Source: Pseudomonas sp. 21 (lineage in GTDB: Bacteria; Pseudomonadota; Gammaproteobacteria; Pseudomonadales; Pseudomonadaceae). Taken from it: 64,000 nucleotides of DNA. A program made the position numbers and the translations under genes. The stretch spans positions 149,540 through 213,539 of the forward strand of contig NZ_JYOA01000003.1 of NCBI RefSeq assembly GCF_000955805.1. The letters run 5' to 3'. The notes beneath the pieces were generated by a model. That model was not told where the DNA came from, did not search any database, and saw nothing but the letters and a program-made list of their open reading frames with translations. Positions 9,607 to 17,062 of the stretch are shown here, in pieces. The stretch's first letter is position 1. Each line of letters starts with the position of its first letter.

Positions 9607-9634
9607 AAAAAGCCCCGCCGAGGCGGGGCTTTTT
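9607..9634. terminator. Intrinsic terminator for zapG (reverse strand)
   Basis: The stem AAAAAGCCCCGCC with GGCGGGGCTTTTT lies 17 bases beyond the zapG stop. It is symmetric, so it can act on both strands. Its sequence nearly repeats the cysNC terminator at 9469-9496. Confidence 0.88.
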
Positions 9635-9650
9635 CTTTGGGGCAGAGGCT

Positions 9651-10091
9651 TCAGTACTTGCTTTTCAGCCCGTACGTCTCGTCCAGGGTGCCCGGGCCGT
9701 CGCCGGTCTTGGGCGCGTAGTCGCGCGGTGCTTCGTTGTTCGCCGGCGGGGTCAGGCGCTCGCGGCGCTCGGGGTATTCGTCGGCGTGCAGGGCGGCCAG
9801 CAGGCGCTGTTTGGTCTGTTCGTCCAGGGCCAGACGCTCGGCGCCCTCGGACAGGTGCTCCTGCACATCCTGATAGCTCTGGGTGAGCTTTTTCATCAGG
9901 CTGGCGGAGGTGCTGAAGTGGGTCACCACTTCGCGCTGGTAGCTATCGAAACGATCCTGCATGTCGTCCACCTGACGCTGCAGCTTGTTGGGCGCGGCGT
10001 TGGGCAGCAGGCGGGCGATCAGAAAGCCGATGCCGACCCCGACGATCAGGGCGAGTAGCGGCAGCAACCAGGTGGTGAGGGACTGTTCCAC
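9651..10091 (-). CDS. zapG: YhcB/ZapG family (DUF1043) inner-membrane protein
   Basis: A 146-residue protein with one N-terminal membrane helix (about 8-28, ALIVGVGIGFLIARLL) followed by a long cytoplasmic helix with heptad-like Leu/Gln/Asp spacing (about 35-75) and a Pro-rich tail. This is the layout of E. coli YhcB, renamed ZapG, which links divisome and elongasome and affects cell shape. The start codon is GTG (10091-10089); no ATG fits the conserved MEQSLTTWLLP start. It converges on cysNC across a terminator-REPIN-terminator block. Confidence 0.85.
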   Translation of the reverse strand: MEQSLTTWLLPLLALIVGVGIGFLIARLLPNAAPNKLQRQVDDMQDRFDSYQREVVTHFSTSASLMKKLTQSYQDVQEHLSEGAERLALDEQTKQRLLAALHADEYPERRERLTPPANNEAPRDYAPKTGDGPGTLDETYGLKSKY

Positions 10092-10230
10092 GCGAATCCT
10101 TCCTCTATAGACGGCTTTGCTTTACGTTAGCGGCTTGCACCTGTGCTTGTATACCGTGGCGAATGCTTCGCCGCCTGCGCAGGTATTGAGCTAGACGAGA
10201 CGACCCGCCACGGGGTCACGGAGCTGTTGT

Positions 10231-10857
10231 TTGACCACCCGCGAAATCCCCCTGTTCCTCGATGGCCCCGAAGGCCAACTGGAAGCCCTGCACCTCGCCA
10301 CGCCCGACGCCAGGGGCGTCGCGCTGATCTGCCATCCGCACCCGCTGTTCGCCGGCACCATGCAGAACAAGGTGGTCGCCACCCTGCAGCGCGCCGCACG
10401 GGATGCAGGATACGCCACCTTGCGTTTCAATTTTCGCGGCGTGGGTCAGAGCGCCGGCAGTTATGCCGAAGGCCGCGGTGAGATCGACGACGTGCTGGCC
10501 GCCGCGCGCTGGCTGGCCGGGCAACATCCGGAGCTGCCGCTGACGCTGATGGGCTTCTCCTTCGGCTCCTGCGTGGCCGGCAACGCCGCCGAGCGCCTGG
10601 AAGAGCAGGGCGCTGAGCTCGCACAACTGCTCATGCTGGCGCCGCCGGTGGAGCGCTTCGACGTCGACCTGCCCGAGCGCTGCCCGCTGACGGTGATCCA
10701 GCCCGAAGCCGACGAAGTGGTCACGCCCGAGCGCGTGTATGCCTGGAGCGCCGAGCTGAGCAAGCCTCACGAACTGATCCGCATCCCCGAGTGCAGCCAT
10801 TTCTTCCACGGCAAGCTGATCGAGCTCAAGGACCTGATACAGGCCCGGCTCGCCTAG
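10231..10857 (+). CDS. Small alpha/beta hydrolase
   Basis: A 208-residue single-domain alpha/beta hydrolase. It shows the strand-loop ALICHPHPLFAGTMQNKVV near the N terminus, the nucleophile elbow GFSFGS (Ser about 108), a late Asp in IQPEADEVVTPE and His in PECSHFFHGK. These fit the Ser-Asp-His triad of the YqiA/DLH-like CocE-NonD-type hydrolases. The substrate is unknown. Translation probably starts at TTG 10231 (MTTREIPLF), since there is no ATG in the N-terminal region. It lies 60 bases upstream of trpS on the same strand and could share a transcript. Confidence 0.8.
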   Translation: MTTREIPLFLDGPEGQLEALHLATPDARGVALICHPHPLFAGTMQNKVVATLQRAARDAGYATLRFNFRGVGQSAGSYAEGRGEIDDVLAAARWLAGQHPELPLTLMGFSFGSCVAGNAAERLEEQGAELAQLLMLAPPVERFDVDLPERCPLTVIQPEADEVVTPERVYAWSAELSKPHELIRIPECSHFFHGKLIELKDLIQARLA

Positions 10858-10917
10858 CCCGCCAAGCCGCGTTACCATCCGGCCCGCCATTTCAATTGTG
10901 TTGATTCCTGGATTCCC

Positions 10918-12258
10918 ATGACGACCCGTATCCTGACCGGCATCACCACCACCGGTACTCCGCACCTGGGCAACTACGCCGGCGCCATCCGCCCGGCCAT
11001 CGTCGCCAGCCGCGATCCGCAGGCAGATTCCTTCTACTTCCTGGCCGATTACCACGCGCTGATCAAGTGCGATGACCCGGCGCGCATCCAGCGTTCGCGT
11101 CTGGAAATCGCCGCCACCTGGCTGGCCTGCGGCCTGGATGCTGACAAGGCGACCTTCTATCGCCAGTCCGATATTCCCGAAATCCCCGAGCTGACCTGGC
11201 TGCTCACTTGCGTCAGTGCCAAGGGCCTGCTCAACCGTGCCCACGCCTACAAGGCCTCGGTGGACAAGAACGTCGAGGCCGGCGAAGACCCGGACGCCGG
11301 CGTCACCATGGGCCTGTACAGCTACCCGGTGCTGATGGCCGCGGACATCCTGATGTTCAACGCCCACAAGGTGCCGGTCGGCCGCGACCAGATCCAGCAC
11401 GTGGAGATGGCCCGCGACATCGGCCAGCGCTTCAACCACCTGTTCGGTAACGGCAAGGAGCTGTTCACCCTGCCGGAAGTGGTGATCGAGGAAGACGTGG
11501 CGACCCTGCCGGGCCTGGACGGTCGCAAGATGTCCAAGAGCTACGACAACACCATCCCGCTGTTCGGCAGCGCCAAGCAGCTCAAGGACGCCGTCGCGCG
11601 CATCGTCACCGACTCCCGCGCGCCGGGCGAGCCGAAGGACCCGGACAACTCCCACCTGTTCACCCTGTACCAGGCCTTCTCCACCCACGAGCAACAGGCT
11701 GCGTTCCGCGCCGAACTGCTCGGTGGCCTGGCCTGGGGCGAAGCCAAGCAGCGCCTGTTCGAGCTGCTCGACAACGAACTGGGCGAGGCCCGCGAGCGCT
11801 ACCACGCGCTGATCACCCGCCCGGCCGACCTGGAGGACATCCTCCTGGCCGGTGCCGCCAAGGCCCGCCGCATCGCCACTCCGTTCCTCGGCGAGCTGCG
11901 CGAATCCGTCGGCCTGCGCTCGTTCCGCGAGCAGGTGCAAGTGGCCAGCGAAGGCAAGAAGAAGGCCGCCAAGGCCGCGCGTTTCGTCAGCTTCCGCGAG
12001 GACGACGGCTTCCGCTTCCGTCTGCTGGATGCCGCTGGCGAGCAACTGCTGCTGTCCATCGCCTTCGCCGATGGCAAGGCCGCCGGCCAGGTGACCAAGC
12101 GCCTGCAGTCCGAGGAACTGGACCTGCACGCCGAGCTGAACGCCTTCAGCGTGCGTCTGGACGGCGAAGCTGTGGCGTACAGCCCGGAGTTCGCCACCGA
12201 CGCGGAGCGCGACGCCGCCATGCAGCGTCTGCGCGAGGCTCTCGCTCCGCAGGAGTGA
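10918..12258 (+). CDS. trpS: Tryptophanyl-tRNA synthetase with C-terminal extension
   Basis: Class Ic aminoacyl-tRNA synthetase charging tRNA-Trp. The HIGH-type motif is PHLGN (about 16-20) in [14 protein letters not shown], and KMSKS is at about 203-207 ([10 protein letters not shown]). At 446 residues it is about 110 longer than the E. coli enzyme (334); the extra part, from about 340, contains [17 protein letters not shown] and continues into a domain I cannot name. Pseudomonads are known to have this long form. The ATG at 10918 is 60 bases after the hydrolase gene; TACCAT at 10873-10878 followed by GC-rich DNA could be a -10 box. Confidence 0.95.
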   Translation: MTTRILTGITTTGTPHLGNYAGAIRPAIVASRDPQADSFYFLADYHALIKCDDPARIQRSRLEIAATWLACGLDADKATFYRQSDIPEIPELTWLLTCVSAKGLLNRAHAYKASVDKNVEAGEDPDAGVTMGLYSYPVLMAADILMFNAHKVPVGRDQIQHVEMARDIGQRFNHLFGNGKELFTLPEVVIEEDVATLPGLDGRKMSKSYDNTIPLFGSAKQLKDAVARIVTDSRAPGEPKDPDNSHLFTLYQAFSTHEQQAAFRAELLGGLAWGEAKQRLFELLDNELGEARERYHALITRPADLEDILLAGAAKARRIATPFLGELRESVGLRSFREQVQVASEGKKKAAKAARFVSFREDDGFRFRLLDAAGEQLLLSIAFADGKAAGQVTKRLQSEELDLHAELNAFSVRLDGEAVAYSPEFATDAERDAAMQRLREALAPQE

Positions 12259-12261
12259 GGG

Positions 12262-12333
12262 TTGGCAGGCCGGTCCGACTACCGGCCAATTGCCAAGCAA
12301 CGGGGGCGCCGCTAAAGTGTGCGCCCCCGTTTT
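12262..12333 (+). terminator. Tandem hairpins after trpS
   Basis: Hairpin one, 12262-12296, is nested: TTGGCA...TGCCAA outside and GGCCGGT...ACCGGCC inside. Hairpin two, 12299-12331, has an 11-bp perfect stem AACGGGGGCGC with GCGCCCCCGTT and a short T-run TTTT. The second is a reasonable intrinsic terminator for trpS. The zapE start codon lies only 22 bases further on, so zapE must be initiated here or by read-through. Confidence 0.65.
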
Positions 12334-12352
12334 CGTTGCCTTGCTACCGATC

Positions 12353-13447
12353 ATGACGCCTCTTCAGCGCTACCAGGAAGACCTCAAACGCCCCGATTTC
12401 TTCCACGACGCCGCGCAAGCGAACGCCGTGAAGCACCTGCAACGCCTCTACGACGACCTGGTCGCCGCCGATAAAGGCAAGACCGGCCTGTTCGGCAAGC
12501 TGCTGGGCAAGAAGTCCCAGGAACCGGTGAAGGGCCTGTACTTCTGGGGCGGCGTCGGCCGCGGCAAGACCTACCTGGTGGATACCTTCTTCGAAGCGCT
12601 GCCCTTCAAGCAGAAGATGCGCACGCACTTCCACCGCTTCATGAAGCGCGTCCACGAGGAAATGAAAACCCTCAAGGGCGAGAAGAACCCGCTGACCATC
12701 ATCGGCAAGCGATTCGCCGACGAGGCCCGGGTGATCTGCTTCGATGAATTCTTCGTCTCCGACATCACCGACGCGATGATCCTCGCGACCCTGCTGGAAG
12801 AGCTGTTCAAGAACGGCGTCAGCCTGGTGGCGACCTCCAACATCGTGCCGGACGGCCTGTACAAGGACGGCCTGCAGCGCGCCCGTTTCCTGCCGGCCAT
12901 CGCCCTGGTCAAGAAGTACACCGAAGTGGTCAACGTCGACAGCGGCGTGGACTACCGCCTGCGCGCCCTGGAACAGGCCGAGCTGTACCACTGGCCGCTG
13001 TCCGAGCAGGCCGAGCAGGCCATGACCCGCGACTTCAAGGCGCTGACCCCTGAGTGCGCCGCGGCCACCCGCGATGACGCATTGATGATCGAGAACCGCG
13101 AAATCCTCGCGCGCATCACCTGCGATGACGTGGCCTGGTTCGAGTTCCGCGAACTGTGTGACGGCCCGCGCAGCCAGAACGACTACATCGAACTGGCGAA
13201 GATCTTCCACGCGATCCTGATTTCCAACGTCGAGCAGATGGGCGTGGCCAAGGACGACATGGCGCGCCGCTTCATCAACCTGGTGGACGAGTTCTACGAC
13301 CGCAACGTCAAGCTGATCCTCTCCGCCGAGGTAGAGCTCAAGGACCTGTACACCGGTGGCCGCCTGGAGTTCGAATTCCAGCGCACCCTGAGCCGCCTGC
13401 TGGAAATGCAGTCCCACGAATACCTGAGCCGCCCGCACCGTCCCTGA
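12353..13447 (+). CDS. zapE: Cell division protein ZapE (AFG1-like ATPase)
   Basis: A 364-residue P-loop ATPase of the AFG1/ZapE family, in E. coli a Z-ring-associated protein needed for division under stress. Walker A is GGVGRGKTYLVD (about 65-76) and Walker B is VICFDEFFVSDITDA. The sensor/arginine-finger region SLVATSNIVPDGLYKDGLQR is also as in the family. The start is taken at ATG 12353 (MTPLQRYQEDL); an in-frame upstream start would run through the trpS terminator. A strong terminator follows 13 bases after the stop. Confidence 0.93.
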   Translation: MTPLQRYQEDLKRPDFFHDAAQANAVKHLQRLYDDLVAADKGKTGLFGKLLGKKSQEPVKGLYFWGGVGRGKTYLVDTFFEALPFKQKMRTHFHRFMKRVHEEMKTLKGEKNPLTIIGKRFADEARVICFDEFFVSDITDAMILATLLEELFKNGVSLVATSNIVPDGLYKDGLQRARFLPAIALVKKYTEVVNVDSGVDYRLRALEQAELYHWPLSEQAEQAMTRDFKALTPECAAATRDDALMIENREILARITCDDVAWFEFRELCDGPRSQNDYIELAKIFHAILISNVEQMGVAKDDMARRFINLVDEFYDRNVKLILSAEVELKDLYTGGRLEFEFQRTLSRLLEMQSHEYLSRPHRP

Positions 13448-13460
13448 CGGTTCGGCGAAT

Positions 13461-13490
13461 AAAAAAGGCTGCCTTCGGGCAGCCTTTTTT
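13461..13490 (+). terminator. Intrinsic terminator for zapE
   Basis: A perfect 13-bp stem AAAAAAGGCTGCC with GGCAGCCTTTTTT has a TTCG loop and runs on both sides. It can serve both convergent genes. Confidence 0.92.
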
Positions 13491-13504
13491 GTTGTGGTTC
13501 TTCT

Positions 13505-13580
13505 GTAGGAGCGAGCTTGCTCGCGAACATTTCACCGGCAGCTCGGAGGCTGGGCGGTTAGCGAGCAAGCTCGCTCCTGC
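13505..13580. repeat. REPIN-like inverted pair no. 3
   Basis: The left unit 13505-13528 is the common 24-bp sequence. The right unit 13557-13580 is its reverse complement with two changes (GTTAGCGAG... and ...CTCCTGC). It lies between the zapE terminator and the stop of the minus-strand gene at 13591. Confidence 0.88.
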
Positions 13581-13590
13581 AAAGCAAGAC

Positions 13591-14556
13591 TCAGCGCTGG
13601 GCCATCTCCTGCTGCACCTTCTTCAGCAGTTGCTGGGCATGGGCGACTTCCAGTGCCTCCATGGCGGTGATCGGCTTGATCGCCACGGCCTTCTTCAACT
13701 GCTCCAGCGCCTTTTGCTCCTCGTCCTCGCCGTACACATAGCCCAGCGCGTTGGCGTATTCGTAATGGCCGATGGGCAGGTCATCGGCGGCGCGGAAGGA
13801 ACGGGCGAAGTACTGCTCCATCTTGTCCGCGCTGACCCCGTAGGTCATCTTGCCCACCAGCTTGCCGACCTTGCGGATCACGCCGGCCTCATAGCCGCCG
13901 TAGAGCGCCAGGGCGAACGGCTGGTTCGGCTGCCTGGCCAGCAGGGCGTCCAGCTCCTTGGGGATGTCGCTGGTGTAGCCGCGCTTGAGCACCACCGGCA
14001 CCGGCAGGTCCTCGGCCAGGCGGGCCTTGGCGTAGGCGCGGCCGAACTGGGCGATGGGGTCGGCATTGAGCAGCGGGCCGGCTTCGTCGGTGTAGCTGAT
14101 CACTTCTTCCAGCAGGCGCTGCTTCTCGTCCTGGCTCGGTGCGAGGAACATCGCGTAGAGCACCTGGGCGAACATGCCTGGCACCTGCCCGCCAACGCCC
14201 AGCGCCAGGCCGTCCTTCTTGGCCTGGGCGAAGTCGCCGCGGAACACCTTGCGCCACACGTCCTGCAGCTTCTCGGCGTAGACCTGCGCTTCTTCCGGCT
14301 TACCGCTGAAACCGGTGCCGGCTGCGACCGTCTTCTCAAGGGCTTCGGGATGCTTCGTGGCCATGGTCACCACCCAGTCCGCATCCGGGAAGGGATAGTT
14401 GCTGCCGAAGCCGCGGGTCAGGCGCGGCCAGGCCTCGCGTAGCTTGTCGCCGCTGTAGTCGAAGGCGCTCTGGTCGTAGGGGAAGGGTTTCCAGGTGTCG
14501 TCCGCCACAGCGTTGAGGCTGAAGACGGCCAGCAGGGCAAGCAGAAAGCGGCGCAT
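13591..14556 (-). CDS. Exported protein of unknown function, helical-repeat-like
   Basis: A 321-residue protein that I do not recognise by function. The N terminus is a clear signal peptide (MRRFLLALLAVFSLNAVA, cleavage before DD at about 19), so it is periplasmic or secreted. The rest is rich in Ala/Leu/Glu helices. The C-terminal part (YEYANALGYVYGEDEEQKALEQ through AHAQQLL) looks like weak TPR-type repeats, and two Gly-rich segments (LALGVGGQVPG, YGGYEAGVIRKVGKLVG) break the pattern. There are no Cys-pair or catalytic motifs. It stands alone between zapE and an AraC regulator. PAO1 has, from memory, an equivalent at this position. Confidence 0.75.
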   Translation of the reverse strand: MRRFLLALLAVFSLNAVADDTWKPFPYDQSAFDYSGDKLREAWPRLTRGFGSNYPFPDADWVVTMATKHPEALEKTVAAGTGFSGKPEEAQVYAEKLQDVWRKVFRGDFAQAKKDGLALGVGGQVPGMFAQVLYAMFLAPSQDEKQRLLEEVISYTDEAGPLLNADPIAQFGRAYAKARLAEDLPVPVVLKRGYTSDIPKELDALLARQPNQPFALALYGGYEAGVIRKVGKLVGKMTYGVSADKMEQYFARSFRAADDLPIGHYEYANALGYVYGEDEEQKALEQLKKAVAIKPITAMEALEVAHAQQLLKKVQQEMAQR

Positions 14557-14660
14557 GGCGATATCCCGTTGGGTTCTTGTTGTCGAAACGGCTCTTGGGA
14601 GCGTCAGTCGATCATAGGGCGCACTCGGGGCCCGTGAACCCATCCTAGGGATGGCCTGTT

Positions 14661-15659
14661 TCAGGCTTCCTTCTGTTCGTACTGGCGCCGGTAATGATTC
14701 GGCGACAGCCCGGTGTGCTGCCTGAACAGGCGAGCAAAAAAGCTGGCGTCGTCGTAGCCGACTTCGTAGCTGATGGTCTTGATGCTCTTGCGGCTGGTCG
14801 ACAACAGGTTGCGCGCGGTCTCGATGCGCAGGCGCTGCAGGTAGTGCAGCGGCTTGTCGCCGGTGGCCGCCTGGAAGCGTCGCATGAAGTTGCGGATGCT
14901 CATGCCGTGCTCGCGGGCGACATCCTCGAAGCGGAACTTGTCGCAGAAATGCTCTTCCAGCCAGTGCTGGATCTGCAGGATCGCCGGGTCGTGGTGCAGC
15001 TTCTGCCCGCCGAAGCCCAGTCGGCCTGGCGTGTAGGTGCGTTGCACCTCGTAGAGGATGTCGCGGGCTACGCCCTGAGCCACGGCGGCGCCGCAAAAGT
15101 GTTCGATCAGGTAGATGTACAGGTCGCGCACCGAGGTCAGGCCGCTGGCGGTGTAGATGTTGTCGGCGTCGGCGATGTGCTTGTCCTGGTTGAGCAGCAC
15201 CCTGGGGTAGCGCTCGGCGAATTCGCGGAAGAAGCGCCAGTAGGTGGTTGCTTCCTTGCCGTCCAGCAGGCCCGCCTCGGCCAGCCAGAACACCCCGGAG
15301 ACTTCGCCGCACAGCACGCAGCCGGCCGCATGGCGCTCGCGCAGCCAGGATGTCACCTGCGGGTAGAGGGTCAGCAGTTCATCGAAGTCGCCCCAGAAGG
15401 CCGGGAGGATGACCAGCTCCGGTTCGTCCAGGGCGCCGTGTACCGGCAGGAGATCGCCGCTGAAACTCATCACCGGCTGGCCGTCGGGGCTGACGATGCG
15501 GGTCTCGAAGCTGGGCTGCAGGCCGAGGCCCTGCTGGCGGCCATGGCGCAGGGCGGCCATGTGGAAGAAGTCCTTGGCCTGCATCAGGGTGGAGCCGAAC
15601 ACGCCATGGGTGGCGAGGATGCTGACGCGGCGCAGCACGCGGGAAGCTGGGTTGGGCAT
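14661..15659 (-). CDS. GlxA-family transcriptional regulator (DJ-1/PfpI-like + AraC HTH)
   Basis: A 332-residue regulator. Residues about 10-200 form a class I glutamine-amidotransferase-like (DJ-1/PfpI) sensing domain, with LCGEVSGVFWLAEAGLLDGKEATTYW where the family's Cys-containing elbow lies. Residues about 235-328 are a double helix-turn-helix of AraC type (FRFEDVAREHGMSIRNFMRRF and SYEVGYDDASFFARLFRQHTG). In pseudomonads such regulators often control catabolism of nitrogenous or acyl compounds. It is divergent from an acyl-CoA dehydrogenase gene, its probable target by position only. Confidence 0.9.
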   Translation of the reverse strand: MPNPASRVLRRVSILATHGVFGSTLMQAKDFFHMAALRHGRQQGLGLQPSFETRIVSPDGQPVMSFSGDLLPVHGALDEPELVILPAFWGDFDELLTLYPQVTSWLRERHAAGCVLCGEVSGVFWLAEAGLLDGKEATTYWRFFREFAERYPRVLLNQDKHIADADNIYTASGLTSVRDLYIYLIEHFCGAAVAQGVARDILYEVQRTYTPGRLGFGGQKLHHDPAILQIQHWLEEHFCDKFRFEDVAREHGMSIRNFMRRFQAATGDKPLHYLQRLRIETARNLLSTSRKSIKTISYEVGYDDASFFARLFRQHTGLSPNHYRRQYEQKEA

Positions 15660-15689
15660 CGGTTCTTGTACTTCTTATGGATGTCTTTG

Positions 15690-15710
15690 CATGACGCTAA
15701 AGCGGTCATG
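15690..15710. promoter_or_regulatory. Imperfect palindrome between regulator and acyl-CoA dehydrogenase
   Basis: The sequence CATGACGC-TAAA-GCGGTCATG is an inverted repeat with a single unpaired base. It lies in the 163-base divergent intergenic region, 31 bases from the regulator start. It may be an operator for the GlxA-type regulator or a second factor; AraC-family sites are more often direct repeats, so the assignment is open. Confidence 0.35.
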
Positions 15711-15822
15711 ATGCGGCTGGATCGTCTTATTTTTTGGCGAAAGTGTCCAGTGCAGAGCGGTTCGTGCTTGGCCTACAGTCGGCCTTCCAATAATTCCTAC
15801 AACCGATCCGCAGGTGCACCGC

Positions 15823-16959
15823 ATGATTCCCAGAACCCTGTTCAGTTCCGATCACGAACTGTTCCGCGACAGCGTCCGCAAGTTTCTCGAACAGGAGGCG
15901 GTGCCCTTCCACGCCCAGTGGGAAAAGGACGGTCACATCGACCGCAAGCTGTGGAACAAGGCCGGTGAGGCCGGGATGCTCTGCTCGCACCTGCCTGAGG
16001 CCTACGGCGGTATGGCGGCGGACTTCCTCTACAGCGCCGTGGTGATCGAGGAGATCGGTCGCCTGGGCCTGACCGGCATCGGCTTCTCGCTGCATTCGGA
16101 CATCGTCGCGCCCTACATCCTTCACTACGGCAGCGAAGAGCTGAAGCAGCGCTACCTGCCCAAGCTGATTTCCGGCGAGATGGTCTCGGCCATCGCGATG
16201 ACCGAGCCGGGCGCCGGCTCCGACCTGCAGGGCGTGAAGACCACCGCCGTGCTGGAGGGTGACGAGTACGTGATCAACGGTTCGAAGACCTTCATCACCA
16301 ACGGCTGGCTGGCCGACCTGGTGATCGTGGTCGCCAAGACCGACCCCAAGGCCGGCGCCAAGGGCACCAGCCTGTTCCTGGTGGAGGCCGGCACGCCGGG
16401 TTTCAGCAAGGGCAAGCGCCTGGAAAAGGTCGGCATGAAGGCCCAGGACACCTCCGAGCTGTTCTTCCAGGACGTACGCATCCCCAAGGAAAACCTGCTG
16501 GGCAAGGACGGGCAGGGCTTCATCTACCTGATGCAGGAACTGCCTCAGGAGCGCCTGACCGTGGCCCTCGGTGCGCTGGCCTCGGCCGAGGCGGCGCTGA
16601 AATGGACGCTGGACTACACCCGCGACCGCAAGGCCTTCGGAAAATCCGTCGCGGACTTCCAGAACACTCGCTTCAAGCTCGCGGAAATGGCCACCGAGAT
16701 CCAGGTCGGCCGCGTCTTCGTCGACCGCTGCCTGGAGCAGCATCTGGAAGGCAAGCTGGACGTACCCACCGCGGCGATGGCCAAGTACTGGACCACGGAC
16801 CTGCAGTGCAAGGTGCTCGATGAGTGCGTACAGCTGCACGGTGGTTACGGCTTCATGTGGGAGTACCCGATCGCCCGCGCCTGGGCTGATGCGCGCGTGC
16901 AGCGCATCTACGCCGGCACCAACGAGATCATGAAGGAGATCATCGCCCGCGCTTTGTGA
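15823..16959 (+). CDS. Acyl-CoA dehydrogenase, long-chain (LCAD)-like
   Basis: A 378-residue FAD enzyme that introduces the alpha-beta double bond into acyl-CoA. Signatures are AMTEPGAGSDLQG (125-137), the FAD/ETF-side segment ITNGWLAD, and the C-terminal QRIYAGTNEIMKE. At the place where medium- and short-chain enzymes have catalytic Glu (YEGT) this protein has YAGT. Like LCAD and isovaleryl-CoA dehydrogenases it probably uses a Glu in ELPQERL (239-245). The start ATG 15823 has CAGGTG at good spacing; an in-frame GTG at 15814 has none. The acyl chain cannot be read from the sequence. Confidence 0.9.
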   Translation: MIPRTLFSSDHELFRDSVRKFLEQEAVPFHAQWEKDGHIDRKLWNKAGEAGMLCSHLPEAYGGMAADFLYSAVVIEEIGRLGLTGIGFSLHSDIVAPYILHYGSEELKQRYLPKLISGEMVSAIAMTEPGAGSDLQGVKTTAVLEGDEYVINGSKTFITNGWLADLVIVVAKTDPKAGAKGTSLFLVEAGTPGFSKGKRLEKVGMKAQDTSELFFQDVRIPKENLLGKDGQGFIYLMQELPQERLTVALGALASAEAALKWTLDYTRDRKAFGKSVADFQNTRFKLAEMATEIQVGRVFVDRCLEQHLEGKLDVPTAAMAKYWTTDLQCKVLDECVQLHGGYGFMWEYPIARAWADARVQRIYAGTNEIMKEIIARAL

Positions 16960-16972
16960 TGGGCCTGGCCCT

Positions 16973-17050
16973 CTAGGAGCGAGCTTGCTCGCGAACTGAT
17001 TCCGCCGGGAAATTCAGCGCTGGACCGTTCGCGAGCAAGCTCGCTCCTAC
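16973..17050. repeat. REPIN-like inverted pair no. 4
   Basis: The left unit 16973-16996 (first base pair changed: CTAGGAGCG...) and the right unit 17027-17050 (exact reverse complement of the common unit) are 30 bases apart. The pair fills the gap between two convergent genes; no other terminator is visible there, so its own stem may help stop transcription. Confidence 0.88.
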
Positions 17051-17062
17051 AAGAGCAAAGCG

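Noticed and set aside
10135-10155. TTGCAC and TATACC before the hydrolase as a promoter
   Set aside because: The spacer is only 9 bases, too short for sigma-70.
10216-12354. A 712-codon minus-strand frame opposite the hydrolase and trpS
   Set aside because: Antisense shadow; spans two real genes and their terminator.
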